Source: Anaerolineaceae bacterium UBA6073 (GTDB lineage: Bacteria > Chloroflexota > Anaerolineae > Anaerolineales > Anaerolineaceae). From it: a DNA stretch of 64,000 nt. The notes under the pieces were generated by a model. That model was not told the DNA's origin, did not search any database, and saw only the letters and a list, made by a program, of their open reading frames with translations. Below are positions 52,450-61,316 of this stretch, piece by piece. A program made the position numbers and the translations under genes. The stretch spans positions 1 through 64,000 of the forward strand of contig DIXT01000019.1 in assembly GCA_002436085.1 (NCBI GenBank), given 5' to 3'. Positions within the stretch are counted from its first letter, which is position 1; each line of letters starts with the position of its first letter.

Positions 52450-53291
52450 CCCAGCACGACGTCAAACAGGAAATCGGACGCTTCTATAATGAGGTTGGCT
52501 GGCAGATAGAGCAGGACGGCAACTTCCAGAATGCCCAGTATGAAGACCTGCGCCCGGTCTCTGCTGAATACATCGCTAGGGCGCACGCGCGCGTGGCAAG
52601 GCACCTGCCCAAAAGCGGGCGTTACCTGCTGGACGCTGGCTCCGGACCTGTGCAGTACGACGCATACCTGCAGTACTCCAAGGGCTTCGAGCGCCGGGTT
52701 TGCCTGGACCTATCCTTTGTGGCGCTGAGGCAGGCGCGAGCCAAACTGGGCGCGCACGGCTGGTGCGTGGTGGCGGATATCGCCCATCTGCCCTTCAAAC
52801 CCGAAGCCTTTGACGGCATCGTCTCGCTGCATACCATTCACCACCTGCCGGCGGATGAAAAACCCGGCTGCTACCTGGGTTTGTATGAACGTCTGTCCCC
52901 CGGCGGCAGCATGGTCACCGTGGACGGCTGGTCGGAGCACAAACTCAGGAAAACCTGGACGCTGCTGATCCGGCTGGCGGAAAGATTGCGCCGGGATAAA
53001 AAACCCGGACAGGCCGCAGGCGCGCAGTCCGCTCCCGCGGAAAGCAAGCCTGCCGGCACCTACGTGGTGAAAAACAGCGCTGCCTGGTTCAAAGCGGCGG
53101 TCGGCAGCCAGCTGCCCGCGCAGATACTCACCTGGCGCAGCGTCAGCGTGCATTTTCTGCGCACCGTTATCCAGCCGGAATGGGGCGGCAAGTTTTGGCT
53201 AAAAGTGCTTTATCGGCTGGAAGAATGCTTCCCCCGCTATTTTGGCGAGAACGGGCAGTATCCGTTAATCGTGATTAGAAAACCTGAATAA
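52446..53291 (+). CDS. SAM-dependent methyltransferase
   Basis: A 281-residue class I methyltransferase. Motif I is YLLDAGSGPVQYDAYL (near 60), the acidic strand end RVCLDLS follows, and a FDGIVSLHTIHHLPADEK segment (about 119-136) is motif post-II/III. It starts with the ATGA overlap of the glycosyltransferase gene, so it probably methylates a sugar or chain end made by this locus. C-terminal 90 residues are unassigned. Confidence 0.8.
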   Translation: MTQHDVKQEIGRFYNEVGWQIEQDGNFQNAQYEDLRPVSAEYIARAHARVARHLPKSGRYLLDAGSGPVQYDAYLQYSKGFERRVCLDLSFVALRQARAKLGAHGWCVVADIAHLPFKPEAFDGIVSLHTIHHLPADEKPGCYLGLYERLSPGGSMVTVDGWSEHKLRKTWTLLIRLAERLRRDKKPGQAAGAQSAPAESKPAGTYVVKNSAAWFKAAVGSQLPAQILTWRSVSVHFLRTVIQPEWGGKFWLKVLYRLEECFPRYFGENGQYPLIVIRKPE

Positions 53292-53318
53292 TACGCAGCC
53301 GCGAAACAAGGAGTTCGT

Positions 53319-54326
53319 ATGGAATGGAAAAATAAAGTCGTACTGGTCACTGGCGGCACCGGTTCCTTTGGCAAGAAACTGATCAAAATCCTGGTGGAAG
53401 AATACCATCCCGCCAAAATTATCGTCTTTAGCCGCGATGAACTGAAGCAGCACGAGATGCGTGTCAGCGGCTACAACCACCCCTCAATCCGTTACTTCAT
53501 CGGGGATGTGCGCGACCATGAACGCCTCTTGCGCGCGTTCTACGGCGTGAATATTGTGGTGCATGCTGCCGCCCTGAAGCAGGTGCCGGCTTGCGAATAC
53601 AACCCGATGGAAGCCATCAAGACCAATATTCTTGGCTCCAGCAACGTGGCGGATGCCGCGATTGAGAACGGCGTGGAAAAAGTGCTCGCGCTGAGCACGG
53701 ATAAAGCGGTAAACCCGATCAATCTTTACGGCGCCACCAAACTGGCAGCCGAAAAGCTGCTCATTCAGAGCAATGCCTACGCCGGCGGACGCAACACGCG
53801 CATTGCCTGTACCCGCTACGGCAACGTGGTTGGATCGCGCGGCAGCGTGGTTCCGCTCTTCCTCCAACAGCGCCCCAGCGGGCACCTCACCATCACCGAC
53901 GAACGCATGACCCGCTTCTGGATTTCCCTCGAGCAGGGCGTGCGCTTCGTCATCCGCTGTATTGAACAGATGCAGGGCGGCGAAGTGTTTGTGCCCAAGA
54001 TCCCGAGCATGAACATGATGGACCTCGCTAAGGCTGTTGCCCCGGAAGCGCAGGTGGATATTATCGGCATCCGCCCCGGCGAAAAGCTGCATGAAACCTT
54101 GATTTCCGAGGACGAAGCCCGCACCACCGTCGAACTGCCGGATATGTTCGTCGTCCAGCCGGCATCCGCGATGTGGTTTGGGCGTGCCTGGGAAAAGCAG
54201 GGCAAAGCGCTGCCGGACGGTTTCCGCTATTCCAGCAACACCAATACTGACTGGCTGGACCTAGACCGCATCAACGAAATGATCGCTCCGATTGAAAAGG
54301 ATTTCGAGAAGGACCAATTGGAATGA
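53319..54326 (+). CDS. pseB: UDP-GlcNAc 4,6-dehydratase (inverting), PseB-like
   Basis: A 335-residue extended SDR closely resembling PseB: LVTGGTGSFGKKL at the start, VFSRDELKQHEM, YFIGDVRDHERL, HAAALKQVP, LSTDKAVNPINLYGATKL, RYGNVVGSRGSVVP, DERMTRFWISLE and IIGIRPGEKLHE. This enzyme opens the pseudaminic acid pathway by making UDP-4-keto-6-deoxy-L-AltNAc. The ATG follows AAGGAG. The PseC aminotransferase gene that usually comes next is missing; a reductase gene follows instead, overlapping by 4 bp. Confidence 0.88.
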   Translation: MEWKNKVVLVTGGTGSFGKKLIKILVEEYHPAKIIVFSRDELKQHEMRVSGYNHPSIRYFIGDVRDHERLLRAFYGVNIVVHAAALKQVPACEYNPMEAIKTNILGSSNVADAAIENGVEKVLALSTDKAVNPINLYGATKLAAEKLLIQSNAYAGGRNTRIACTRYGNVVGSRGSVVPLFLQQRPSGHLTITDERMTRFWISLEQGVRFVIRCIEQMQGGEVFVPKIPSMNMMDLAKAVAPEAQVDIIGIRPGEKLHETLISEDEARTTVELPDMFVVQPASAMWFGRAWEKQGKALPDGFRYSSNTNTDWLDLDRINEMIAPIEKDFEKDQLE

Positions 54327-55243
54327 AGAAACTTCTGGTAACCGGTGCGAGCGGACTGCTGGGGCTGAACCTGGCGCTCAAAGCCGCCGACCTCGGCTGG
54401 GACGTAACCGGTTGGAGCGGCCGCCGCGCTTTGGCGCGCGTGCCTTTCAACGCTGAACAGGTGGACCTGGTAAATCTGGGGGATATTCTCGCGCGGGTTG
54501 CCGCGCTTTCCCCCGACCTGGTCATCCACTGCGCCGCGCTGGCGGATATTGACAAAGCTGAGCAGCACCCGGCGCTGGCGGAAAAGCTGAACGCCCAGGC
54601 GCCCGAAGCCCTTGCTGATGCCGCGCGTAAAATTGGAGCGCAGCTCATCCACATTTCTACCGACGCAGTCTTTGACGGCACCCGCGGCGATTACCGCGAG
54701 ACCGACGAGCCGAACCCGATTAGCGTGTATGCCCGCACTAAGCTGGCGGGCGAGCGCGCCGTGTTCGCGGCGTACCCGCAGGCTGCTGCAGCGCGCGTAA
54801 ACTTCTACGGCTGGTCCCCCACAGGTCAGCGCAGCCTGGCGGAATTTTTTTACACCCATCTGCGTTCAGAACATACTGTGAACGGCTTTACTGACGTATT
54901 TTTCTCTCCGCTGTACGTCGGGCACCTGGCTGATATTCTGCTGAAAATGGCGGAACAGCGCCTGGAAGGCTTATACCACGTCTTCTGCCCGCAGGCTACC
55001 AGCAAATACGCCTTTGGGGTCAGCGTGGCGCGCCTGTTTGGGCTGGATGAGAGCCTGATAAACCCGGTTGCGCTGCAGGAACTGCAGACTGGCACCCTCC
55101 GCTCGCTAAATTTGAGCATGAATACCGATAAATTGCAGGCCGCGTTGGATGAGCCTTTACCCGGCGAGGCGGACGGCTTGCAGGCTTTTCACGCGGATTG
55201 GCAGGCCGGCCTGCCCGACCGCCTGGTCGCCTCGATAGCCTGA
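54323..55243 (+). CDS. RmlD-like SDR (4-keto-sugar reductase)
   Basis: A 306-residue SDR of the RmlD_sub_bind family: KKLLVTGASGLLGLNLAL, DLVIHCAALADIDKAEQHP, STDAVFDGTRGDYRETDEPN and YARTKLAGERAV (YxxxK). Such enzymes reduce a 4-keto group of a nucleotide-linked deoxysugar. Overlap with the PseB-like gene suggests it could act on that product, giving a 6-deoxy-sugar rather than an amino sugar. Confidence 0.82.
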   Translation: MKKLLVTGASGLLGLNLALKAADLGWDVTGWSGRRALARVPFNAEQVDLVNLGDILARVAALSPDLVIHCAALADIDKAEQHPALAEKLNAQAPEALADAARKIGAQLIHISTDAVFDGTRGDYRETDEPNPISVYARTKLAGERAVFAAYPQAAAARVNFYGWSPTGQRSLAEFFYTHLRSEHTVNGFTDVFFSPLYVGHLADILLKMAEQRLEGLYHVFCPQATSKYAFGVSVARLFGLDESLINPVALQELQTGTLRSLNLSMNTDKLQAALDEPLPGEADGLQAFHADWQAGLPDRLVASIA

Positions 55244-55277
55244 AAATTACAGTTATCTGCTGTATAAAGGAGACGCC

Positions 55278-56345
55278 ATGGAACTTACAATTGGCAAGCA
55301 TACCGTAGGGGGCCCGCACCCGACCTATTTCATCGCGGATATCGCCGCCAACCACGACGGCAGCCTGGAGAGGGCGCTTGAGTTGATTCGGCTGTGCGCG
55401 CAAGCCGGCGCGAACGCCGCCAAATTCCAGAATTTCCGCGGCCCGAAAATTGTTTCGGATTACGGCTTCACGCACATGAACGCGCAGGTTTCGCACCAGG
55501 CGAAATGGCGCAAGAGCGTGGTGGAAGTGTATAATGCCGCTTCCATTCCCTTTGAGTGGACGCCCATCCTCAAGCAGGCCTGCGATGAAGCTGGCATCGA
55601 CTACTTCTCCTCCCCCTACGATTTTGACGCAATAGATATGCTCGACCCGTTTGTGCCCGCCTACAAAATTGGCTCCGGGGATATCACCTGGCTGGAAGCC
55701 TGCCTGCGCATCGCCGGCAAAGGCAAGCCCGTGCTGCTGGCAGCCGGCGCTTCGGATATCGGCGACGTGCAGCGCGCGGTGGACGCTATCCTGGAGGTCA
55801 ACCCCAGCCTGGTACTGATGCAGTGCAATACCAACTACACTGCCGCGGACGGCAACTTTGACAATATCAACCTGAACGTGCTCAAAACCTTCCATGCCAT
55901 GTACCCGCAGCTGGTTTTGGGGCTTTCGGACCATACCCACGGGCACGCCACAGTTTTGGGCGCGATTGCCTTGGGCGCGCGCGTGGTGGAGAAACACTTC
56001 ACGGACGATAATCTGCGGGAAGGGCCCGACCATGCTTTCGCGATGAACCCGCGCACCTGGGCTGAGATGGTAACCGCCGCCCGCCAGTTGGAGCGCGCGC
56101 TGGGCAGCGGCAACAAGTTGGTGGCGGATAACGAACGCGAAACGGTTGTCATTCAGCGCCGCTGCCTGCGGGCTGCCCGCGCTATCCAAGCCGGCGAGGT
56201 GCTCACGCGCGACATGATTGACGTCTTGCGCCCTGCCCCGGCCGGCGCGATTATGCCGTATGACATCCAGGCTGTGCTTGGTACCCGCGCGCTGGTTGCG
56301 ATTGAGCCCGGCCAGGAACTGCGCTGGACTATGCTCGGCGCTTGA
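55278..56345 (+). CDS. N-acetylneuraminate synthase-family protein (NeuB/PseI/LegI)
   Basis: A 355-residue synthase that joins PEP to a six-carbon amino sugar, forming a nine-carbon (nonulosonic) acid. The barrel (about 1-280) shows YFIADIAANHDGSLERALEL, GANAAKFQNF, a SSPYDFDAIDML segment, KIGSGDITW, QCNTNYTA, LGLSDHTHGHAT and EKHFTDD. The C-terminal SAF/antifreeze-like domain (about 295-355) starts RRCLRAARAI. AAGGAG precedes the ATG. Sialic, legionaminic and pseudaminic products cannot be separated by eye. Confidence 0.88.
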   Translation: MELTIGKHTVGGPHPTYFIADIAANHDGSLERALELIRLCAQAGANAAKFQNFRGPKIVSDYGFTHMNAQVSHQAKWRKSVVEVYNAASIPFEWTPILKQACDEAGIDYFSSPYDFDAIDMLDPFVPAYKIGSGDITWLEACLRIAGKGKPVLLAAGASDIGDVQRAVDAILEVNPSLVLMQCNTNYTAADGNFDNINLNVLKTFHAMYPQLVLGLSDHTHGHATVLGAIALGARVVEKHFTDDNLREGPDHAFAMNPRTWAEMVTAARQLERALGSGNKLVADNERETVVIQRRCLRAARAIQAGEVLTRDMIDVLRPAPAGAIMPYDIQAVLGTRALVAIEPGQELRWTMLGA

Positions 56346-56373
56346 CACATAGTCTTTTGATTAGAGGCAAACT

Positions 56374-57483
56374 TTGCGTGTTTTGTACTGCACCCGCTCC
56401 GACAGCCCGCACGACCGGCGCTTTCTGACCGCGCTCGGGCAGAGCGGCCACGAAGTGTACGCCCTGCGTCTGTTTGGGGGTAAACCCCTCACCCCCAAAG
56501 GCGTGACCGAGGTGCCCTGGCAGGCTGTCAGCAGCCCGCTCAGGCTAACCGACCTGCCCGGGCAGCTGCGTCAGCTCAGGCGGCTGCTTGCCAACCTGCA
56601 GCCGGACCTGGTGCACGCCGGGCCTATCCAGGACCTGGCATTTCTGGTTGCCCGCGCGGGGTTCAATCCGCTGCTGACCATGAGCTGGGGCTTTGACCTG
56701 ATGAAAGACGCCTACCAATCGCCGCTTGGCCGCTGGCAAACGCGCTACACTCTGCAGCGCTCCGACTATGTTACGTTGGACTGCCAGGCCACCGCCGACC
56801 GCGCTGCAGCCTTTGGCTTCCCGCGCGAACGCATCTGCGTGTTCCCCTGGGGAGTGGACCTGGACTTTTTCTCCCCGCAAAACAGCGTGGTGCCTGGCAA
56901 AAGCTGGCGCGCCGCGCAGGGTTGGGAAGATAAAACCGTGCTGCTGTGCCTGCGCTCCTGGGAGCCCAATTACGGCGTGGACGTTTTGGCGCGCGCCTTC
57001 GCCAGGGCGGTAAAAGAAAATCCGCGGCTGCGCCTGATTCTGCTGGGGGACGGCTCTGAAGCAAATAAAATCCGCGCGCTCCTGCGCGGAGTGGAAGACA
57101 AAGTCTATTATGGCGGGCGTGTGGAACTTTCCGCGCTGCCAGGCTGGTACGGCGCTGCGGACCTGTACGTCAGCCCCTCCCACGTGGATGGCTCGTCAGT
57201 TTCGTTGTTGGAAGCGATGGCCTGCGGTTTGCCTTCCATCGTTTCCGACATTCCTGCTAACCTGGAATGGATTCAGGACGGCCTGAACGGCTGGGTCTTC
57301 CCGGACGGGGACGCTGAAGCCCTGACCAGCACTATCCTGAGCGCCGCGGAACAGGACTGGCGCGCGTATAAACTGCAGGCTCGCCAGGACGCCGTGCAAA
57401 AGGCGGACTGGAACAAAGGCGTGCGCAAGCTGCTCGCCTGTTATGAAGATACCGCCGCATTTGGAAAATCGAGAAAACTATGA
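56374..57483 (+). CDS. Glycosyltransferase family 4
   Basis: A 369-residue GT-B glycosyltransferase, started by TTG 56374 after AGAGG. The N-terminal half has a GT4 acceptor domain; the C-terminal half includes KTVLLCLRSWEPNYGVDVLA, RLILLGDGSEANKI, VYYGGRV and DLYVSPSHVDGSSVSLLEAM, which bind the nucleotide sugar. The EAMACGLPSIVSDIPAN segment carries the conserved glutamate. Donor and acceptor unknown. Overlaps the next gene by 4 bp. Confidence 0.88.
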   Translation: MRVLYCTRSDSPHDRRFLTALGQSGHEVYALRLFGGKPLTPKGVTEVPWQAVSSPLRLTDLPGQLRQLRRLLANLQPDLVHAGPIQDLAFLVARAGFNPLLTMSWGFDLMKDAYQSPLGRWQTRYTLQRSDYVTLDCQATADRAAAFGFPRERICVFPWGVDLDFFSPQNSVVPGKSWRAAQGWEDKTVLLCLRSWEPNYGVDVLARAFARAVKENPRLRLILLGDGSEANKIRALLRGVEDKVYYGGRVELSALPGWYGAADLYVSPSHVDGSSVSLLEAMACGLPSIVSDIPANLEWIQDGLNGWVFPDGDAEALTSTILSAAEQDWRAYKLQARQDAVQKADWNKGVRKLLACYEDTAAFGKSRKL

Positions 57484-58127
57484 AAAAGAACACCCTACTT
57501 GTCCTTTGCGCCCTCAGCTTGCTGGCGGCCGCCCTGGCGTGCAACATGCCCCTCAGCCCGCGCTCGGCGCCCGAACTCACCCCAACACCCGACTACGGCA
57601 TGACCTGGTACCAGGGCGAGGGTATGCAGATACTGCTCCCGTACACCTACGTAGCCCGCAACATACAGGACGACATGCCCGGCATCCTGGCTGCCATCCG
57701 CTCCTTTATTGGCGAAGGTCAGTCCCCGCTTTCCTCACTGGTGGACAACCTGGAAGGCAACGTCGCATGGTGGGGTTACGACGCGGGCGCGCCCGCGGTT
57801 TCACCGGTGCAGCTGCTTGTCCTCAAAAACGAATCCCTGGAAAAGACCCCGCTCAGCCTGATCAGCACCGCAATGCAGCTCTTCTTGGGAAAGAACGCGG
57901 AATCATTACAGACCACTTCCTACACGAACAACGGACGGGACGTCACGCGCTTCAGTTATGCGCAAGAGAATAACGGCTGGCAGGCTTACGTCTTTAAGGA
58001 ACAGGGTCAGATGTGGATAGCGCTGTTCATCACCCCGCCCGCCAATCTGGCCGCCCAGCAGGTCTATTTTGAGTACAGCGTCAACTCCATGCTGATTGCT
58101 CCGCTGCAGGAGACACCCCAGCCATAA
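57480..58127 (+). CDS. Lipoprotein, unknown function
   Basis: A 215-residue lipoprotein with lipobox AALAC and lipidated Cys21. The mature part has no recognised domain; it is mixed alpha/beta and ends PLQETPQP. It is co-transcribed within the polysaccharide locus (ATGA overlap with the GT4 gene), so it may help glycan export or attachment, but nothing in the sequence shows this. Confidence 0.65.
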   Translation: MKKNTLLVLCALSLLAAALACNMPLSPRSAPELTPTPDYGMTWYQGEGMQILLPYTYVARNIQDDMPGILAAIRSFIGEGQSPLSSLVDNLEGNVAWWGYDAGAPAVSPVQLLVLKNESLEKTPLSLISTAMQLFLGKNAESLQTTSYTNNGRDVTRFSYAQENNGWQAYVFKEQGQMWIALFITPPANLAAQQVYFEYSVNSMLIAPLQETPQP

Positions 58128-58140
58128 AAGGCGGATTATT

Positions 58141-59892
58141 ATGACGGAACCAAAAGTCCTTGCGATTATCCAGGCGCGTATGAGCTCCAGCCGCCTGCCT
58201 GGCAAAGTGCTGCGCGACCTGGGCGGGAAGCCGATGCTGGAGCGGGTTATCAGCCGCGTCAGCCGCGCGCGGCATATTAATGGGTTGGTGGTGGCTACCA
58301 CCGTGGACAGCACCGATGACCCGATTGCCGACTTCTGCGCCCAGCACGGCACGCCCGTCTTCCGCGGCAGCCTTTACGACGTTCTGGACCGCTACTACCA
58401 ATGCGCGCTGCAGAACGGGGCGGATGTGATTGTGCGCATCACCGCCGACTGCCCGCTGATTGACCCGCAGGAAATTGACCGTGTTATCGCGGCGTTTCTG
58501 GAAGGGGACTGCGACTTTGCTGCCAACCGTCTGCCCCCGCCGCAAAAGCGCACCAGCCCGATTGGAATGGACACCGAGGTATGCAGTTTTGCCGCGCTGG
58601 AACAAGCCTGGCAGAATGCTGCCGAAAAGTTTGAACGCGAGCACGTCATGCCCTACCTGTACGACACGCCCGGGCGCTTCAGGGTGCGCGTGGTGGAGAC
58701 CGCGCCGGACATGGGGAACCTGCGCTTTACCGTGGATACCGAGGAAGATTTGCAGGTTGCCCGGGCGATTTACGCCGCTTTTGGCAACGATGACAAATTC
58801 AGCCTGGATGAGATGCTGCGCTTGAGCGCGCAAAACCCGCAGTGGCAGCACAGCCTGGTGGGGGTCCAGCATAAATCCTTCCTGGACGTCGACGAGCGTG
58901 CGGCTGCGCAGGCGCAGGAACCCGCCCCCGCGCCCATTGCGGTAGCCAAGGATGAGACGCCCATTTCTGCGGGTCTGAAAAATGCGAATTCCTCCACTGA
59001 GATTTCAGGAGCCCAAAGCTCCCCGCGCTGCCCCTTGTGCGGCGCCAGACACGCGAAAGTGCTTGAAAAGGTCAGCTCGTTTGGTTTCAGCGTGCCTTAT
59101 TACCACTGCAAAGCCTGCGGTTTTGTCTTTCAGGACGCTGCCGTCAGCAAAGCCGCCGATCCCGCCTTTTACGCGGAGACCTACCGCAAACTTTACCAGG
59201 CGACCGAGGAGCCGACCCCCAAAGACCTGCGACAGCAAAGCCTGCGCGCGGAGAATCAGGTGCGTTTTTTGCGTTCTTGCTCGGTGAACGCCCTCGGGCG
59301 CGTACTGGATATTGGCGCTTCCAGCGGGCGCATGCTGCTGGCGCTGCGCGAAGCTTACCAGGCGGAATCTGTGGGCGTGGAACCCGGCAATGCCTACCGC
59401 GCGCTGGCGGAGGCAGAAGGCTTGCGCATGTTCCCTTCGCTGGAAAGTTTGCTTGCCAGTCAGCCGCAGCCCTTTGACCTGGTCAGCCTGATGCACGTGC
59501 TGGAGCATTTTGAAGATCCGCTCGGCAGCCTGCGGCAGATTCGCGAGAAGCTGCTTTCGCCCCAAGGTTGGCTGCTTTTGGAAGTGCCGAATTTTTACGC
59601 GCACAACAGCTATGAACTCGCGCACCTGAGCTGCTTTACGCCCGCCAGCCTAAAGGAAATGCTGCGCAAAGCCGGCTACCGGGTGGTCAGCCTGCGAAAA
59701 CACGGCTATCCGCGCTCGAAGCTCTTTCCGCTCTTTTTAAACGTGCTGGCAGTGCCGCTGGAGAACCCGCCCGAGCCGATGGAAACCCGGGTGGAACGCT
59801 GCGTGCCCATCCGCCGGAAATTGGCCATGCTGTGGCGAAAAATTCTCTCGCGCCTGCTGCCGAAAAGCGCCTGGCTGCCGCTGGAGGGATAA
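58141..59892 (+). CDS. SpsF-like cytidylyltransferase fused to methyltransferase
   Basis: A 583-residue two-domain protein starting at ATG 58141. Residues 1 to about 245 are a cytidylyltransferase of the SpsF/NeuA-related family: LAIIQARMSSSRLPGKVL, VVATTVDSTDDPI, FRGSLYDVLDRYYQ and RITADCPLIDP. A Pro/Ala linker (about 265-295) leads to a zinc-knuckle-like segment with CPLCG and CKACG, then a class I methyltransferase (LDIGASSGRMLLALRE, DLVSLMHVLEHFEDPLG). It may activate the nonulosonate as a CMP-sugar and methylate it. The fusion is unusual. No frameshift seen. Confidence 0.8.
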   Translation: MTEPKVLAIIQARMSSSRLPGKVLRDLGGKPMLERVISRVSRARHINGLVVATTVDSTDDPIADFCAQHGTPVFRGSLYDVLDRYYQCALQNGADVIVRITADCPLIDPQEIDRVIAAFLEGDCDFAANRLPPPQKRTSPIGMDTEVCSFAALEQAWQNAAEKFEREHVMPYLYDTPGRFRVRVVETAPDMGNLRFTVDTEEDLQVARAIYAAFGNDDKFSLDEMLRLSAQNPQWQHSLVGVQHKSFLDVDERAAAQAQEPAPAPIAVAKDETPISAGLKNANSSTEISGAQSSPRCPLCGARHAKVLEKVSSFGFSVPYYHCKACGFVFQDAAVSKAADPAFYAETYRKLYQATEEPTPKDLRQQSLRAENQVRFLRSCSVNALGRVLDIGASSGRMLLALREAYQAESVGVEPGNAYRALAEAEGLRMFPSLESLLASQPQPFDLVSLMHVLEHFEDPLGSLRQIREKLLSPQGWLLLEVPNFYAHNSYELAHLSCFTPASLKEMLRKAGYRVVSLRKHGYPRSKLFPLFLNVLAVPLENPPEPMETRVERCVPIRRKLAMLWRKILSRLLPKSAWLPLEG

Positions 59893-60385
59893 ACGATGCC
59901 TTACGAGGAATATCAGGTTGATATGAATGACAGAATGCCGAGCGGGCGGCACGTTCTCGTCATTGCGAACGAAGTGCGGCAATCTCCCGGCGAGCCAACA
60001 GGGAGACATTGTGCCCATCAGGTATCGTTTCGCAGGACCTGTACCCTTCAGGGTATCGCGATGGCAAATCATCTACCCACAGGGAGACATTATGCCCATC
60101 GGGTATCGCTTAGCAGGACCTGTACCCTTCAGGGTATCGCGATGACGAACTTTCTACCCACAGGGAGATCGCTTCGTAGGCTCGCGATGACGAAAGATGT
60201 GAGTCCCGCTGGCAGTTTGCTCGTCATTGCGAACGAAGTGCGGCAATCTCCCGGCGGGTCAACAAGGAGACATTGTGCCTATTGGGTATCGCTTCGCAGG
60301 ACCTGTACCCTTCAGGGTATCGCGCTGACGAAAAACATGAGTCCGGCAAGCGGTTTGTCCTGCCGCTGGAGGGATAGGCGATGCC
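59875..60385. repeat. Repeat cluster flanked by 26-bp duplication
   Basis: CTGCCGCTGGAGGGATA plus CGATGCC occurs at 59875-59900 and again at 60360-60385, differing at two bases. Between them, about 460 bp consist of composite units: CTCGTCATTGCGAACGAAGT, CGGCAATCTCCCGGCG, GGAGACATTGTGCCC, GGTATCG and TACCCTTCAGGGTA, each two to three times. The right-hand copy provides the ribosome site and start of the next gene. A frame that runs through the cluster from 59896 is considered spurious. Confidence 0.8.
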
Positions 60386-61313
60386 ATTAATCACGCTTTT
60401 CAGCGCGCCCAAACCCTTCACCAACCCGCACATCGGGCTCATTCAGCGCAACGCGCTGGCGTCCTGGCAGGCGCTGGGCCCGGATGTGGCTGTCGCCTTG
60501 GTTGGGGATGAGCCTGGCATCGCGGAAGCAGCCGCGGAATTTGGTTTCACGCATTTGCCGCAGGTCGCCGTCAGTGCGTTAGGCACCCCGCTGATCAGCT
60601 CGATCTTTGCGTTGGGCCGCGGCCTGAACGACAGCCCCTACCTGGCGTACGTGAACGCCGATATCCTACTCTTTGCGGACTTCGTGGACTGCACCCGCCG
60701 CGTAGGAGCGGAGCTGGAACGCTTCCTGATGGTCGGGCGGCGCTGGAATTTGCGCGTGGAAGAAGCGCTGCGCTTTGAACCTGAGGGGCAGGCCGCGCTT
60801 AAGCAGAAATTGCGCGCTGAGGGCCGTCTGCATGCCCGCGCCGGCAGCGATTACTTCATCTTTCCGCGCACCTGTTTTGTGCAGATTCCCGATTTCACAG
60901 TCGGGCGCGCCGGCTGGGATAACTGGATGATTTATCACGCCCGCGCGCAAGGCTGGCCGGTCGTTGACGCCAGCTCCGACCTGCAGATAATCCATCAAGA
61001 CCACGATTACAGCCACCTGCCAGACGGTCAGCAGCACTACCGTCTGCCTGAAACCGGTGAAAATGTACGCCTCGCTGGCGGCTGGCGCACTATTTTTGTG
61101 CTCGACGACGCCTCGCACCAGCTGCGCAACGGCAAGCTCAGCGCCTTTCCCCTCAGCTGGAAGAAATTCTGGCGTGAAGTCCAGCATTACCCGCTGCTTA
61201 AATGGCATAATTACGCGCTTACGCAAATCCTCTTCACACTTTTCCATCCCAAACGCGCCTGGGGTGAATTCTGGAAGAAGCGCGCGTTTGCAGAAGCCAG
61301 CAAGGAAGCATAG
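60381..61313 (+). CDS. Glycosyltransferase-like protein (GT-A type)
   Basis: A 310-residue protein: MPLITLFSAPKPFTNPHIGL at the start, LAYVNADILLFADF near residue 97 with the DxD-like NADI motif, and GWDNWMIYHARAQGWPVVDA near 180, a layout seen in GT-A fold transferases. No membrane segment. Its ribosome site GGAGGGATAGGCG belongs to the right copy of a 26-bp duplication. It is followed after 3 bp by another glycosyltransferase gene. Family not further assigned. Confidence 0.65.
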   Translation: MPLITLFSAPKPFTNPHIGLIQRNALASWQALGPDVAVALVGDEPGIAEAAAEFGFTHLPQVAVSALGTPLISSIFALGRGLNDSPYLAYVNADILLFADFVDCTRRVGAELERFLMVGRRWNLRVEEALRFEPEGQAALKQKLRAEGRLHARAGSDYFIFPRTCFVQIPDFTVGRAGWDNWMIYHARAQGWPVVDASSDLQIIHQDHDYSHLPDGQQHYRLPETGENVRLAGGWRTIFVLDDASHQLRNGKLSAFPLSWKKFWREVQHYPLLKWHNYALTQILFTLFHPKRAWGEFWKKRAFAEASKEA

Positions 61314-61316
61314 AGT

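Noticed and set aside
55020..56348. 442-residue frame on the minus strand
   Set aside because: Antisense to the NeuB-like gene, which has full family motifs.
59896..60390. 164-residue frame after the cytidylyltransferase fusion gene
   Set aside because: It is translated repeat sequence opened by a duplicated ribosome site and ATG; no domain is seen.
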